Shown here one piece after another: positions 26,526 through 38,778 of a DNA stretch of 64,000 bases. Position 1 is the stretch's first letter, and the number at the start of each line of letters is the position of its first letter. The notes under the pieces are model-generated. The model worked only from the letters and a program-made list of their open reading frames with translations, ran no database searches and was not told the origin of the DNA. The stretch is from Calendula officinalis (taxonomy: Eukaryota > Streptophyta > Magnoliopsida > Asterales > Asteraceae). The stretch is from positions 9,601,501 to 9,665,500 of the forward strand of contig OY970835.1 in assembly GCA_963853835.1 (NCBI GenBank). Direction: 5' to 3'. A program made the translations under genes and the position numbers.

Positions 26526-27645
26526 TTATGATGGAGTTAAGTACTAATCAGCCACTAATATGAGTTACAACAATAAATAAATTATTAAATGAATATAAGT
26601 AAATAATTAAATCTTTAATAATTAAAAGGATTTAAATATGATTCTCTTTTTAAAAATTACGATTCGGCATCAAAACAAGCTGGGCTCAAATTTGAAATTG
26701 ATTACCAACTGAGTTTGGGATTGATGCGTTTTGGGAGACTGGGCTACAAAATTAATTGATACGCCAATGATTTAGAAAAAGAATACAAAGATATTGAAAC
26801 AAAACCCTAAAACAGTCCTTACTCTCGCCGGCGACGGAGCAGGAAAATTTGCGATGGGAAAACAGGTGACTATGTTCGCCGGAGACAAAAAGTGTGACAG
26901 AAACTTCACTGAAAAACTCACACCTATATAAGACACCATACCCGAGTAAACAATACACACACACAACGCAATACATACATAGCCTATGTGTGTACCGCCG
27001 GAGACGTCGATGGTCGACCGAAACAAACCCAGATTAATACACCTACATGCATGCATGGTCGAAACACATAAAAATTTAAAAGTGAGATGATATCTATACC
27101 TAGCGGTTGCGAGAGAGAGAAGATGTTCGTCAGGTTTCTGTGGTGTCGGCGATCGTTCGCTGAGTTCGCCGGAAAACTTTTCTACCGATCATGGATTTGC
27201 AAAAGTGGGAGAGAGAAGGGAGTCAAGGAACAAGAGTAATAGGATGCGGGAGATCGCCGGATGGTACTAAGATCATCGGACAACCCTGAGATTAATTCAC
27301 CGGAGAAAGTTGTGCCACCTGAGATGGGTTTCATCGGGTGTTCCGTAACATTTATTCTTGTTCGGTTGTTTGGACTAGAGGAGGAAGAAGACGAGCATCA
27401 TAAGGGAAAGAAATAGAGTTTTAAAACAAATCATGATGATGATTTTTGGTAGAAGTAAATATATTCTAGGCATGTTTAATTAAAAGAATAACTGACAGAA
27501 GGAAAATCGGGTGATGGGGATGATGATTCGAATATAATATTTAAAAATATTATCATGATTATCATGTGTGCATAGATCATGGAAAGTTGGGTACTGCATA
27601 TGGACGTGTCTAGAAAGAGTCAAAGGGATAAAATTTGATATTTTA
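26526..27645. other. Gene-like GC-richer island; no gene assigned
   Basis: From about 26770 to 27420 base composition rises and CGCCGG motifs recur, unlike the AT-rich surroundings. A possible promoter (CTATATAAGACACC, about 26931-26944) and CA/GA-rich stretches are present. Two overlapping reverse frames at 26752-27056 show no known domain. It may be the 5' end of a host gene fragment or a captured piece. Confidence 0.35.
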
Positions 27646-28115
27646 TGTTACAACACATCCACATAATTGAAAATGGGCATTTTTAGTTTACTAATATTGT
27701 TGTCACTTAAAACGTTTTAACTGTGTTTTTAGTTGGTTTATGATTTTAGTCATTTACTGATTAAATCTTTTACTTCAGTACATATTTATTACTTTCGACA
27801 TTTTCACTGTATACTGAATATTATAATTTGTATATTTATTTTAAATATATAGTTTATATAAATTTTCATGCCAATCATTTTGGCTTATTTAAAACTTTAT
27901 TATAAAATATAAAGTCTAACATTTTGGTCTCGTTTGGTCACCAACTCGCTAAATTACAGTTTGACACTCAATAAACTCATATACTTGCCTAAATATACAT
28001 AATGTGTATGTTTTTCCTAGACTCAAATGTTAAAATAAATTTGATGAGTGTTCTATAATGAATTTAGGTTAACATAAACGTTGGGTCAAGTACCGAAATT
28101 TTGAGGGTTGTCACA
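27646..28115 (-). repeat. Candidate solo LTR (gypsy-like)
   Basis: The plus strand runs from TGTTACAAC to GTTGTCACA, so the minus strand starts TGTGACAACCCTC, a start common in plant gypsy LTRs (from memory). The ends are inverted with one mismatch. No primer site and no target duplication were found, so it stays provisional. Confidence 0.35.
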
Positions 28116-29236
28116 CAGATGCTCTTGAACCTTTGTGTTTTATAACTTTGTTGTATCTTGTAACAAAAGCAGCGATTTGTTCTTCTAGATCATATGCGTT
28201 ATCACTAGAGTGATCACTGATGGAGTCTTCTTCTAGATCGTTGTTATCGGAATCTGAAAATGATTCCTCTGCAGCATCTCCAGGACAGACATTTCTTTTA
28301 TTTTTAATGATTGATGAATTTTGGAGGTGTTAGAAATTAAAGAGACGGAGGGTTCATCATTTAGGTCAAAATACATGGTCTTCTCATTTTCGAAGTTCAT
28401 CAGAGTGCTGTAAAGACCATCCAGACTCATATCTTTCATTTTACCTGTTGTTCTTAGAACTGTAGAAACAATGCTCCATTCCTTAGGTAGGATTTCCAAG
28501 AATTTGTGCATCAATTCTTGGATATCTTTCCTGATTTCAGCTTCTTTTAGTTCATTTGTTAGAATAATGAATCTTCTGTAAGACAATTTAAGCGATTCAC
28601 CCTGAATAACTTTAAATGCTTCATATTTTAGATTTAACATAGCCTTTTTGCTTGCCTTAACGGCATCATTTCCTTCGTATGATGTTACTAATATATCCCA
28701 GATTTCTATAGCGGTCTTACATTCTTTAACCGTAATAAGAATGTTATTTTGATGAGTGGTTTGAAATAAGAACCTTAATTTTGCATCTAACCCTGTCTTT
28801 TCTTTATCATCTTCTGTCCACAATTCTTTAGGCTTTTCTTCTTTGATTTCATACACATAATCTTCCTCGTCTTGTGAGTGAAATTCTTCTTCACTCTCTA
28901 CCTTTTCTTCGTCTTCTCTGAAGAACTTTCTGCCTTTTCTATTTCTTTTTCTTCTTCGTTTCCTTCTTCTTCTTTATCTCCTTCATTTTCACGTTTGTCT
29001 GAAGAACTTTCCTTTTACTCGCTTTCTTCTGAGGAACTTTCCTCTTTAAACATAATAGGTTTTCGAACATGCATTTGAGGAATATAAGGACCAAACTCAA
29101 GAATAATTGGAGCGAGTTTGTGTTGATGTTTGGCGAAACCCAGAAACCGTACTTTTCACATCGCAAAATCATTGTCGGTGAAGACTGGAGCATTTGATTT
29201 TGAACCAAGGTTCATTTTAGATACTTTTTCGCTCAT
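28116..29236 (-). pseudogene. Copia gag, copy G-a
   Basis: Gag read leftward from ATG 29236 (MSEKVSKMNLGSKSNAPVFT, then KVRFLGFAKHQH). An acidic/lysine-rich region with a frame change and stops near 29000-28870 is followed by a long open part at 28856-28233 with the UBN2 core (AIEIWDILVTSYEGND, LSYRRFIILTNEL, KFLEILPKEWSIV). It runs on to AFVTRYNKVIKHKG near 28150, just before the usual zinc knuckle, which is missing because sequence of another origin begins at 28115. Confidence 0.8.
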
Positions 29237-29282
29237 TTTGATCATTAATTAAGCAGATCAACAATTATACATTAATTATCCT

Positions 29283-29294
29283 GCACTGATACCA
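29283..29294 (-). other. Primer-binding site of G-a (one change)
   Basis: GCACTGATACCA on the plus strand, one base different from the usual GCTCTGATACCA; two bases from the LTR start at 29297. Confidence 0.8.
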
Positions 29295-29296
29295 GT

Positions 29297-29419
29297 TGTT
29301 AGTCCCATGATAAGTGAATGATGCACTTATACGCTACTACTGATCAAATAAATTTATGAACTCACAACAGTATATAAACTCCTCTTTATTAATAAAAAGT
29401 GATAAATACAGATACAAGT
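29297..29419 (-). repeat. LTR fragment of G-a
   Basis: TGTTAGTCCCATGATAAG... matches 34840-34962 closely up to GATACAAGT (29411-29419), where similarity stops and the E2b pol sequence begins. It is a truncated LTR at a rearrangement junction. Confidence 0.75.
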
Positions 29420-30057
29420 GCATCGGCATAGCCGTTAAGGGTCGTGTTAACTCGAGTATCAATCACACTTGATACACTCGATTACGCGTAGGGATAGATT
29501 AAGCCCATATCCTTAATACCTTTAAAGTAATGGAAGATGAGTTTAATACCATTTCAATGGTGGCGTGTTGGCGCATTGCTATGCCTAGTCATGCATATCA
29601 CAACAAATAAGATGTCCGGTCTAGTACATTTGGCCCAGTACAATATTGCGCTTATTGCACCCAGAGATGAACACACATGAATCAATATCTCATAATCATC
29701 CTCACTTGGATGGAATTGGTCCCTTTTAATGTCTAAAAAATGAATGACCATGAGAGTAGATGGAGGTTTTCTGTCATGGTAACTAAAGTGTCTTAACACC
29801 TTTAGGGTGTAATTCTCGTGATGGAGGAAAACCCCATCCTTACGGTCATCAATCTACAGCCCGAGGCAATGCCGTATTTTCCCATGATCTTTCATCTCGA
29901 CTTCCGTCTTCAGGATTTCAGCAGTTTCAAACAACTCGTTCGAGGATCCTATGAGATTCAAATGATCTACATAGACTGCGCTAATAACATATCATGAAGT
30001 GGATATCTTTATAAACACACATGGGTATATCTCAATATTCAAATATCCCAGTCTAAT
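29420..30057 (-). pseudogene. RT/RNase H end of E2b
   Basis: Decayed 3' part of a copia pol. The reverse frame at 29799-29554 holds KCTRPDILFVV and MTRHSNAPTRHH, the counterparts of the (A)TRPDI and later RNase H-proximal motifs of intact copia RT. No corresponding segment exists in E2a. Confidence 0.6.
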
Positions 30058-33000
30058 CAAGTACTCACTTAGACGATTATACCACATCCGTCTGGATTAT
30101 TTTAATCCAAAAAGTGATTGTCTCGGTCATATCGAGAACGTGTTCCGTGGTCTGAAACTACTTGATTCATGCAACTTGAGTCCATCGGAGACTGCCATGT
30201 GTATCTATGTGTCATGATCCACATTGAGATATGTTGTGACCACATCTATAGACTGCATATTTAGTTTTTCAGAAATTACTAATCTGATTAAGTAGTGGAA
30301 CATTATAACGTCCATTACGGGAGAATACATCTCCTCGTAATAAATACCAGGGCGTTTGAGAGAAGCCTAGTGCCACGACGAGAGCTTTATATCTTACAAT
30401 CTCATTATTCTCATTACGCTCATTACGAATACCGTTTATAACCAATTGGTTTAACATTAGGTGGTGTTGGAGCCACATGTCCAAACACTCTTCTTTTCGG
30501 TAAGGAATCCAATTTTACCTGGATTGCATGTTTCCGTTAAGACCAGTCCATTGTACTCAATAATAGTACTTGATTCCATGTCATCATTGATCATAATGTC
30601 AGCGGCCACTGGGTATATGAGCAAATCATTGATGACAGTCTCGTTTTACTTCAAAATGTTGTCTAAGCTAGCATACTCGACATATATTTTGAGATTATCG
30701 GGATGATGAGAGATTGGCGCTTCATCAGGAACACGCTACTCCAATACACCCCTGTGATCCTTAATGATCTGGTGTGGCGAATCGTATACAACATAATTTC
30801 TCTTCCTTTGAGGCAGAACATCCTTGGAACCGAACCGGCCTTCCTCTTTTATTGGGAAGAGCGGCAGACTGGACAACCATTGGTAGCGTCCTTTGCACGG
30901 TGGGTTCGACGTATGCAACATGTTCAAACGGAACATGGTGTCTCACAAGGACGTCTATCCTTGCAGGCACATATGCAGCAGGTATATTCAATCTCGTGAC
31001 ATTTGTTAAGTCATTAAATGTGTCTGGTAGCTGATTAGCAACATTTTGTAGACTTAGAACTTTTGGCACATCCTTATGGCTATGTGCAATAGGGGGATCC
31101 ATATGAGACAAATTGGGTACATGCCACGTTCTTTCACGTCCTTCCTTATCAACGTTAACGTGCAAATCTCTCGCTAACGATGGGAAGATTGTCTCATCAA
31201 TGTCACAATTCGCATGTATAGCGTTAAAGAGATCTCCATTCAAGGGCTCTAAATAGAGTATGATGGATGGGGATTAATAATCAACATATATTCCCCGTCG
31301 TTTCTGAGGTTCAAATTTCGAACGCTTTGGAAGTTCAATTGGAACATTGATCAAGCACCCAAACAGGCGTAAATATGAGACGTCGGGCTCATATCCAATT
31401 ACCAGCTGGTATGCAGGAAGTTATTGGGTGCCCATGGGCCTCAGACGGACCAATGCATCCGTGTGCAATATCGCATAACCATATATAACCAAAGTTCTTG
31501 CAATTATTTGTATTCGTTTGATAAACGCTTCTGCAAGATTAATTTATAAACGTACACAACAGGGTGTTCAATATCAAGGCCTAATGTTATGCAATAATCA
31601 TCGAACATTTTTTTATATGTAAACTCACCGACATTATCAAGTCTAGTTGACTTTATTCTATAATTCGGATGATTAGCCCTCAACTTAATGATATGGGCTA
31701 GGAGTTTAGGAAATGTTGCATTCATTGTGGACAACAAAGTTACGTGTGATCATCTTGTTGATTCATCAACCAATATCATGAATTTTTTAGAAAATGGTCC
31801 ACATGTTGGTTGGATAGGTCCACATATATCCCCATGAATTCTCTCAAGAAAAACTGGATATCACTTTTGTAGATTATACATAAAGTGGTTTGAGATGTGT
31901 CTTTACGATCGAGCATGTTTGGCATCTACTTTTCGAATTAATAATGAAATTAATTCCTTCAAGATGATGCCCATGGGATGCATTCATAGTTCGAAGCATC
32001 GTATTTTGACCCGGGTGTCCCAGCCGGTCATGCCATAACATATACGTTCCGTCATCAACAGGGACTCGACAAATGAGTATATTGCTTTCAATGGTTTAGA
32101 TCGTAGTGAAGTACAAACCGTTTGACAAACATCTCAACTTCTCCAATATACGCTTTTGGTTGTATTTATCGGAGGTAATGTAAAAGTATACAATACCATT
32201 TTCTAGAGTAGTTTCGAGATGAAAACATGTTTTTTCGAATATACTTAAAACTCAACAAGTTACGACTAGAACTTGGATAATATAAGGCTTCATTTATGGT
32301 TAAAATAGTACCATTTGACAACATATATTGGGCTATATCAAAGCCAAGGGTCGACCGGCCCGAAATGGTCGTCAATGAATTTACTTTTAGGCGTAATGTT
32401 GATAAAATAGTCCTTATATTTTATGAAAGTGTATCTGAATACCACAATCAACCAGACTATCAACATACCCTATATACATGACTCAAAGTAGAAAATAATT
32501 TAAAGTGGGTCACACGTATTGTTTAATTTCATAAGGAAGAAAACAACTTTAAATTATCTAGAGAAACATAATCAATGTGAACAAACCATAGTCCAAAAGA
32601 TAACCATTATCCAAATGGGAAGTATAATACAAATGAAACATAACTCATGAGCTGAACAATACCTCTATTATTCCATTTGAACCACAAAATCGGTGGTCTC
32701 AAAGAATTCATGTTTGTTTCGATATTTTCTTACAACGGGAGGAGAAATATTGGATTTAGTTATCATATAAAATGGTAAGTTTATATGTTTATGGTTTGTA
32801 TGAGCCTAAATTGTATGTCGAATCAACAGGTTAAAAAAACACAAGTGCGAATGGTAATCATTTATCGAATGACATGTCGATTGATAGACACCAATTCATC
32901 ATATGTATATAACCACATTCGGGAGAAAAATATTTAGTCAACCCTTTTCGGTAGCTCTATTCAAATACAACCAGGAAAGATGGCGAGGGTGGACAGCGCT

Positions 33001-34538
33001 TGTGCGTATCGGAACCACCCATCATTAGGAGTCAGAAAAACCGCCTATTTTTCCTAGACATTATAATAAGAATAGGTGAGCCTATTTGGGGATGATTTAT
33101 AATATTTTTCACTTGGGTAATTTTAATACAGTGCTCATAAGTCCACATTTTTCGATTTGAGTTCGCGTGAACTAATAGTATAATTTACACATTGTTAATC
33201 ATTAATAATAACTCAAAAAACTTATTTAACCTTGCACTTTATGCAACTTGTAAATGATAAGAATAATAATTTCACAATGAAATTATCAATTTTTGTATGA
33301 TAATGATTTTTTTTATAAAAAATACGAATTTCAAACACAAAAGAAAGTGTAACAAAATCATTATATTTCAATGCATACAAAATTAGTGGTTAAGTTGTTT
33401 TAGAAAAAAATTCAAAAAAAAATATAACAACCATTTAATAAACATCATTTTTTTTCTATTCCACTATTAGAAAGATTTATATGATCATCAAAATAATTAT
33501 ACCAAAATTATAATGTATAAAAATTCATTGTGTAATTAATTCATATTATAACCAAATAAAATACTTCATACATTTTTTTCATGCATTGTACACAAAAATT
33601 GATGATAAATAAATTAGCAGTCATGGAAAAAAACATATAATCATTTACTAGTTGATTTTGACCAACAATAATTCACTTTAAATAATAAAATTTAAAAGAA
33701 TTAAATCTTAACAAATGGTTATAAATTACATTTATCAAATTTGGGGGTTACATGAGACACATTTTTAATGTCCAAAAAAAATAAAGGATGATTATATTAA
33801 TCAATTTATCATTGCCATAAATGTATTAAAATACACTAGATGTTTTAAAAACGTAACTGTTTTTGACGATTTAATTCGGTCATATACATTTAAATGTCAT
33901 ATTAAATCAAAAACAAAGTGAGTAGTCAACACTCCATAAGTGACAATTTACGAAACGTTTTTTTTCATTTAATATTAATTATTGTCATCATAAAATTTTG
34001 AATTTGTAACATACAATTGTTTTTAATATCACATTCAAAACATATGAATCAGTGAGAATATTAATTAATTCTAATAACCTTGAATATTAGAATAAATCGT
34101 AATCATTTTATTATTAAATCATCAATTAGACTTCATGTTGATAAATTAAAATAGGAAATTTAAAACATTTGAGGATTTATCTTTTTATTAGAACACCATT
34201 TCCAAATGAAAAACGTTTTTTATTTGTTATAAAACCATGTAATGTTAGCATACATTAAAACGAATTTTATATGGATTTTAGAATTTGATAATAAACACGT
34301 TGATAAGTAGAGTGATGAATACATACCGAAAGTGGAGGTGAAGAACCGGTGTTAGATCACTAGATCTTTATCAAAGTACTGATAACGTGTTGTAAGACAA
34401 TCTACCTCAACTCAAATGATCGTAACAAACATTTACATTGATCATATTGTGTGTGATACATGGTACAAGAAAGACAAGAGATATAAAAAATGATACTACA
34501 TAACACCTCTATTTATAGGGTGGAAATTGGTACACTTT
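30058..34538 (-). pseudogene. Copia pol remnant, copy E2b
   Basis: Collinear with 21479-25962 at a nearly constant offset of about 8.58 kb and highly similar throughout. It includes a degenerate RT start (30484-30269), the post-integrase segment (31243-30761), the integrase core (31737-31504) and the pre-integrase segment (32375-32166: MLSNGTILTINEALYYPSSS). An AT-rich leader (about 32940-34377) follows, with the primer-like motif at 34378-34394 and 144 bp of LTR. It is cut at 34538, where gag of copy G-b starts abruptly. Confidence 0.75.
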
Positions 34539-34779
34539 TGTCTGAAGAGCTTTCCTTTTCCTCTCTTTCTTCTGAGGAACTTTCCTCTTTAAACATAATA
34601 GGTTTCCGAACATGCATCTGAGGAATATAAGGACCAAACTCAAGAATACTTGGAGCGAGTTCGTGTTGATGTTGGGCGAAACCCAAAAACCGTACTTTCC
34701 ACATCGCAAAATCATTGTCGGTGAAAACTGGAGCATTTGATTTTGATCCAAGGTTCATTTTAGATACTTTTTCGCTCAT
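34539..34779 (-). pseudogene. Copia gag N-terminus, copy G-b
   Basis: From ATG 34779: MSEKVSKMNLGSKSNAPVFT, then MWKVRFLGFAQHQHELAPSI and an acidic Ser/Glu stretch. It is nearly the same as the first 80 codons of G-a, but with the tryptophan that G-a has lost. It stops at the junction with E2b, so only the N-terminus is present. Confidence 0.8.
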
Positions 34780-34825
34780 TTTGATCATTAATTAAGGAGA
34801 TCAACAATTATAAATTAATTGTCAT

Positions 34826-34837
34826 GCTCTGATACCA
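34826..34837 (-). other. Primer-binding site of G-b
   Basis: GCTCTGATACCA on the plus strand, the perfect copia form, two bases from the LTR at 34840. Confidence 0.88.
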
Positions 34838-34839
34838 AT

Positions 34840-35410
34840 TGTTAGTCCCGTGATAAGTGAATGATGCATTTATACGCTACTACTGATCAAATAAATTTAT
34901 GAACTCACAACAATAAATAAACTATTCTTTATTAATAAAAAATGATAAATACAGATACAAGTAGTTGCGGAATAGCTATGAACACGAATCCTAACTAAAC
35001 TACTTGTAAGAGGTAACAGTGACAAATACTGCCTAAGACAAGTATTGATTAACAAATAATCAAACACAAGATCATACACCTTCTTTACATGGGTTCAATT
35101 CTTGAAAACCAGTAAGTTGAAGGTATCCCTAAAGATTGTTTTCCACTTTGCTTTTTATATGAACGATTAAGTGTAGCTTCGCAAAGTGAGAAACACTGTT
35201 GGGTTGTGCTCAACGTGAATTCGTCTGTTGTGTCTTCTATGTATAGTGCTAAAAGGACATGACAGCTAATGAATGTACGAACGAAACCACATATAAGAAT
35301 TCCGTTGGTGCAGAGGATATTTCATGCGACAAGCACTAATAACGGAATCCGAACAATACTTTCTGTCATCTTGTGATCGCCAATATCTTCTGGAAGATAT
35401 GTATAGGATT
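34840..35410 (-). repeat. LTR of G-b, interrupted
   Basis: Starts TGTTAGTCCCGTGATAAG; its first 123 bp match 29297-29419 and then it continues alone. Its far end is not found because a gypsy LTR starts at 35411. Confidence 0.6.
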
Positions 35411-37544
35411 TGTAACGACCGTAAATTTCTGTTCATAATTTAAATGGAAATACTATAAATTAAATGTTGTTAATATTTAAATGGAAGCCTTGAAGGTGCT
35501 AAACTGGGTAAATGATCGGTTTTCACTCATGGTATTCGGAATCGGGTCAAAACTTGGAAAAATGTCAAATTTGAGAAATGTTGGGAAGATAGTGTCTCTA
35601 TCCTGAGATAAGGGAGCGATTTTGCCTAAATCAGACAGAAACTCAAAATAGCGGAGTGAAATAGCGGCGCGAATTAGCGCGGGTCAGAGATAGCGGCGCT
35701 ATCTTTGGATAGCGGCGCGAAATTGGTTAGATCTGCATAAAAACGTGAAAAGCTAGGGTTTTCACCCATTCTTCACCCCTCACTCTCTCTTTAGAAAGTA
35801 AATACTCATTTTGAGCGGATAGGAGTGTTTGGAGCTGACTTTGCACTCCAAATCTGGTGTTTTTGCTTCCATTGTTGAAGATTAAGGTAAATCTCTTCCT
35901 TCTCAGCCTCTAGATGTAAAATTTGGGGATTTTGGTTAGGTTAATGCTAACCCTAGATTGAATTGTTACTTCAAATTGTAACTCAGATGTATGGTATTTT
36001 ATCATGGGAAATGGATTTTGATATGGATCAATGATAGTCTTGGGATTTAAGAAAATCTCGGGTTTTGTAAGATACCAAAATTGGGGAAAAGTTGTGCTAG
36101 TAGTTAACTAGTGGTAGAATGAGTTCATGATTGTGATAAATGATGTTAAACCTTGTATTGGTTTTGATATTAGGGCTTGGATTGAAGGACTTGAAGTTTA
36201 CAAGTATTGGAAAGTAAAAGTTGTGTTCAAGAGACACATTTGGAGTAAGCTTGGCTAAGGTGAGTACATGTGAATTTTGAACTGGGTATATAGCAAATGA
36301 TTTTGAAAACCGTGATGTTTTATGAGTCTTTATTAATAAATATCTTTAATAAAGATATGATTGAAAAGATAAGAAGATGTGAATAATAGACTATTTAAGT
36401 ATGTCTAAAATGGTTGATAACTTCAAAAGAGATTATGATAATGAAAATTGATTAATGATTCTTTATTAATAAGACGTATGAATAAGGATAATGATTAAGA
36501 AAATATGATAATTGGTTTACTAATAAAATGTATTAGTAAAGATAATAACAATGATTTTAAGTATCGAGTATTGATTAGTAAACTATACTAATGAAAGTAA
36601 TGGTTGATTTGTTAAGAGAATGAGTATAAAGTGACTAGTATTAGATATGTATTCTAGTCAAAGTAAAGTTAAAGTAACACGTTTTTTGATAAATGATGAA
36701 CATGTTTATTTAACAAAGGACTTGGTAAAGTCAATATTGAAATTGAACAAGAAACGAGAATAATATGATAATTAGAATAGATGTATTTTAATTTATGTTC
36801 GAGTATGTATTATTGGGGCATAGGCCCGTATTTGATGATTTCAATATGTGTTGAGAAAAGGATCTGAATCATAGATAACCCACAAGTTGGTGACACCCAC
36901 TTGGGGAGGTACCACCCTGCGTAAGAGTAGCCTGTCGAGTTTTAGATAACTCGGAAATTGGGGGACTTAAAGATAACTCGGAAATCGGGGGAGCAATAGA
37001 TAACCCGGAAACGGGGGAGTTTACCTAGATAACCCACATCAGGGGAGTTTGCTTCGGAGAGGTCCGTAGCGTATGTGATAAAGAATGTCTAAGCACAGGT
37101 TAGCATACAATTATGTGATTTTGATGTGGGTAAACTTATGGTTAGCTTGCTAGTATATATGCACGGAAATGATAAGAGCATGAGTTAATAAGTAATAACT
37201 GAATAAAGAAAAATAATGAATATGATTTTTATTATATTTAAGAATGGGTCGACAACCCATATATCTCACGAGACTATTTTGTCTCACGTACTACTTTGTT
37301 TTTGGCTATGTACTCAGGTTCGAGATTGAAGGATTAGAAGGTCGCGATAGAAGTGGCCTAGAGATGTTTAGCTCGGGAGCTTATAGGTAGAACCCTTTAT
37401 CCTATGGTTATGATATTATTTTTGTAACACCAGAGGAATACTCTGATAATTTTTTCAAAGGTTTTTGTTAAACCATATTTTTGGATAACATGGAAATTGT
37501 CTTTTTAATGATTTAAAAAGTGTTTTAAAAATTGAGGTGTTACA
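35411..37544 (+). repeat. Ty3/gypsy 5' LTR (2134 bp)
   Basis: Begins TGTAACGACC and ends GGTGTTACA; the terminal TGTAAC / GTTACA are perfectly inverted, and a primer site follows. This start and large size fit chromovirus-type gypsy elements of plants (family knowledge). Internal features: several TAGCGGCGC blocks at 35648-35725, and five AGATAAC(C/T)C repeats with GGGGGAG at about 36873-37030. Confidence 0.8.
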
Positions 37545-37547
37545 ACT

Positions 37548-37559
37548 TGGTATCAGAGC
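37548..37559 (+). other. Primer-binding site of the gypsy element
   Basis: TGGTATCAGAGC three bases after the LTR end, complementary to initiator Met tRNA. Confidence 0.9.
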
Positions 37560-37836
37560 TATAGTTTAAGTGAATTAGGTAGGTTTGACCTCCCTAGTCT
37601 TAAGCTATGCTAGTAGAACCATATGTTTCCATAGGATGTCCATATTTGGTCTTTTGAGACCGTAAGGGGTATGTATGGTAGGGTCGTTCCCTAAGAGAAA
37701 TGTCATGTTTTGATCTTTTTGCATTGTATTCGACTGTTGAGTAAATTATTCGAATATTGGTTGTTGAATACATTGGTATTACAAAAGGGGTAAACATGAG
37801 AAGAGGATGAGCTCCTCTATGTCCGGAAGAGAAATT
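37560..37836 (+). mobile_element. Truncated gypsy leader
   Basis: About 280 bp of leader after the primer site, ending near a short ATG frame at 37796 that closes at once. No gag follows; the sequence changes to RabGAP-like exons around 37837. The rest of the element is deleted. Confidence 0.5.
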
Positions 37837-37968
37837 TTAATTGGGTTTAATGTAAACCGACACCGGTAACTTTGGAAGGTTATCTAGAAGAAGGGTAAGT
37901 GTGCGAGTCGGATCGTGGGTGACCGGACGAATGAGGCTAGGCGGGATGGTTTTTGTAGAAATATGCAC

Positions 37969-38195
37969 CTGACAGCAGCTAACAAAGGGTTTATGTCTAG
38001 CATACGCAGTGAGTAAACGTCTGAAAGCATTTCTACCATCATCATCCAATGAAGCATGAACTGGAAATGTTCTAGGCAAATACAGCGTAAATACCAAAAA
38101 GTATATAAATAATTAAAATAAGCATAATAAAAATGACGAACCTAGTTTACATTATCACCTTCTCAATCTGCACTTTCCTTTCTTGGGTAAGCACA
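37969..38195 (-). pseudogene. TBC-domain RabGAP gene fragment (two exons)
   Basis: Two minus-strand exons of a plant TBC (Tre-2/Bub2/Cdc16) Rab GTPase-activating protein. The first (about 38195-38159) ends RKVQIEK before a GTGATA donor. The second (about 38084-37969) reads LPRTFPVHASLDDDGRNAFR, then RLLTAYARHKPFVSCCQ, before a GTGCAT donor. In intact family members this stretch reads QIEKDLPRTFPGHP... and GYCQAMNFF follows. The acceptor before the second exon looks lost (GCTG where GCAG is expected) and the conserved GY before CQ is SC. The upstream side is interrupted by element E at 38223. Probably a gene relic. Confidence 0.6.
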
Positions 38196-38222
38196 TAGAA
38201 TCAGTAGTTGAAGTCTCATTAG

Positions 38223-38694
38223 TGTTGGGATATATAAGAGTTAATACTGATGAAGTCTTGGTACTGCTACAAGACTTACTACTGATGGGGCAGAATTACA
38301 AAGTTACCACTGATCTTGGATTTACTACTGACGATGACAAATACTACTGATATCTATATATGGTGTTGATCGTTTCTGAGATTCTAGCAGAGACAGTTTA
38401 GAATGTTTATCTTTTGTAATTCAAATTGTAATCGTATCCTAGAATAACTAGGTTAAATTGTTAGGCTTCAAGGACTATTATATATAGTTCCTTATAAATT
38501 GTAAACATACGTGTATTGATCAATCAAATTAATACATTGAAGCTTTTTGTGATTACTGTGTTCTTATTATTGTTCTTATTCGATTAGAGTTTTCATTGTT
38601 CTTAATCAAATAACAAGAGTGTTAATCCGCTGTAACTTCTTTTGTTAGTAGATCTGTGTTTCTAATAACTTGATTAAGTTATTCGATCCTTACA
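38223..38694 (+). repeat. 5' LTR of element E
   Basis: TGTTGGGATATATAAG...CCTTACA, 472 bp, matching 48603-49074. It contains several TACTACTGA motifs (about 38276-38350) and a TATATATA stretch near 38478 that may serve as promoter. Confidence 0.95.
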
Positions 38695-38696
38695 AG

Positions 38697-38708
38697 TGGT
38701 ATCAGAGC
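38697..38708 (+). other. Primer-binding site of element E
   Basis: TGGTATCAGAGC two bases after the LTR end; initiator Met tRNA type. Confidence 0.95.
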
Positions 38709-38778
38709 ATTAAGGTTCTAGATCTACGATTTAAGAACATCAAAAAGTTTCATACTTTCGAAACAAAAATTGTTAATC

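Noticed and set aside
26752..27056. Two overlapping reverse frames with hydrophobic N-termini
   Set aside because: No recognisable domain; probably chance frames in a GC-richer stretch.
28878..29078. Forward Ser/Phe-rich frame
   Set aside because: Antisense of the acidic/lysine-rich gag segment of copy G-a.
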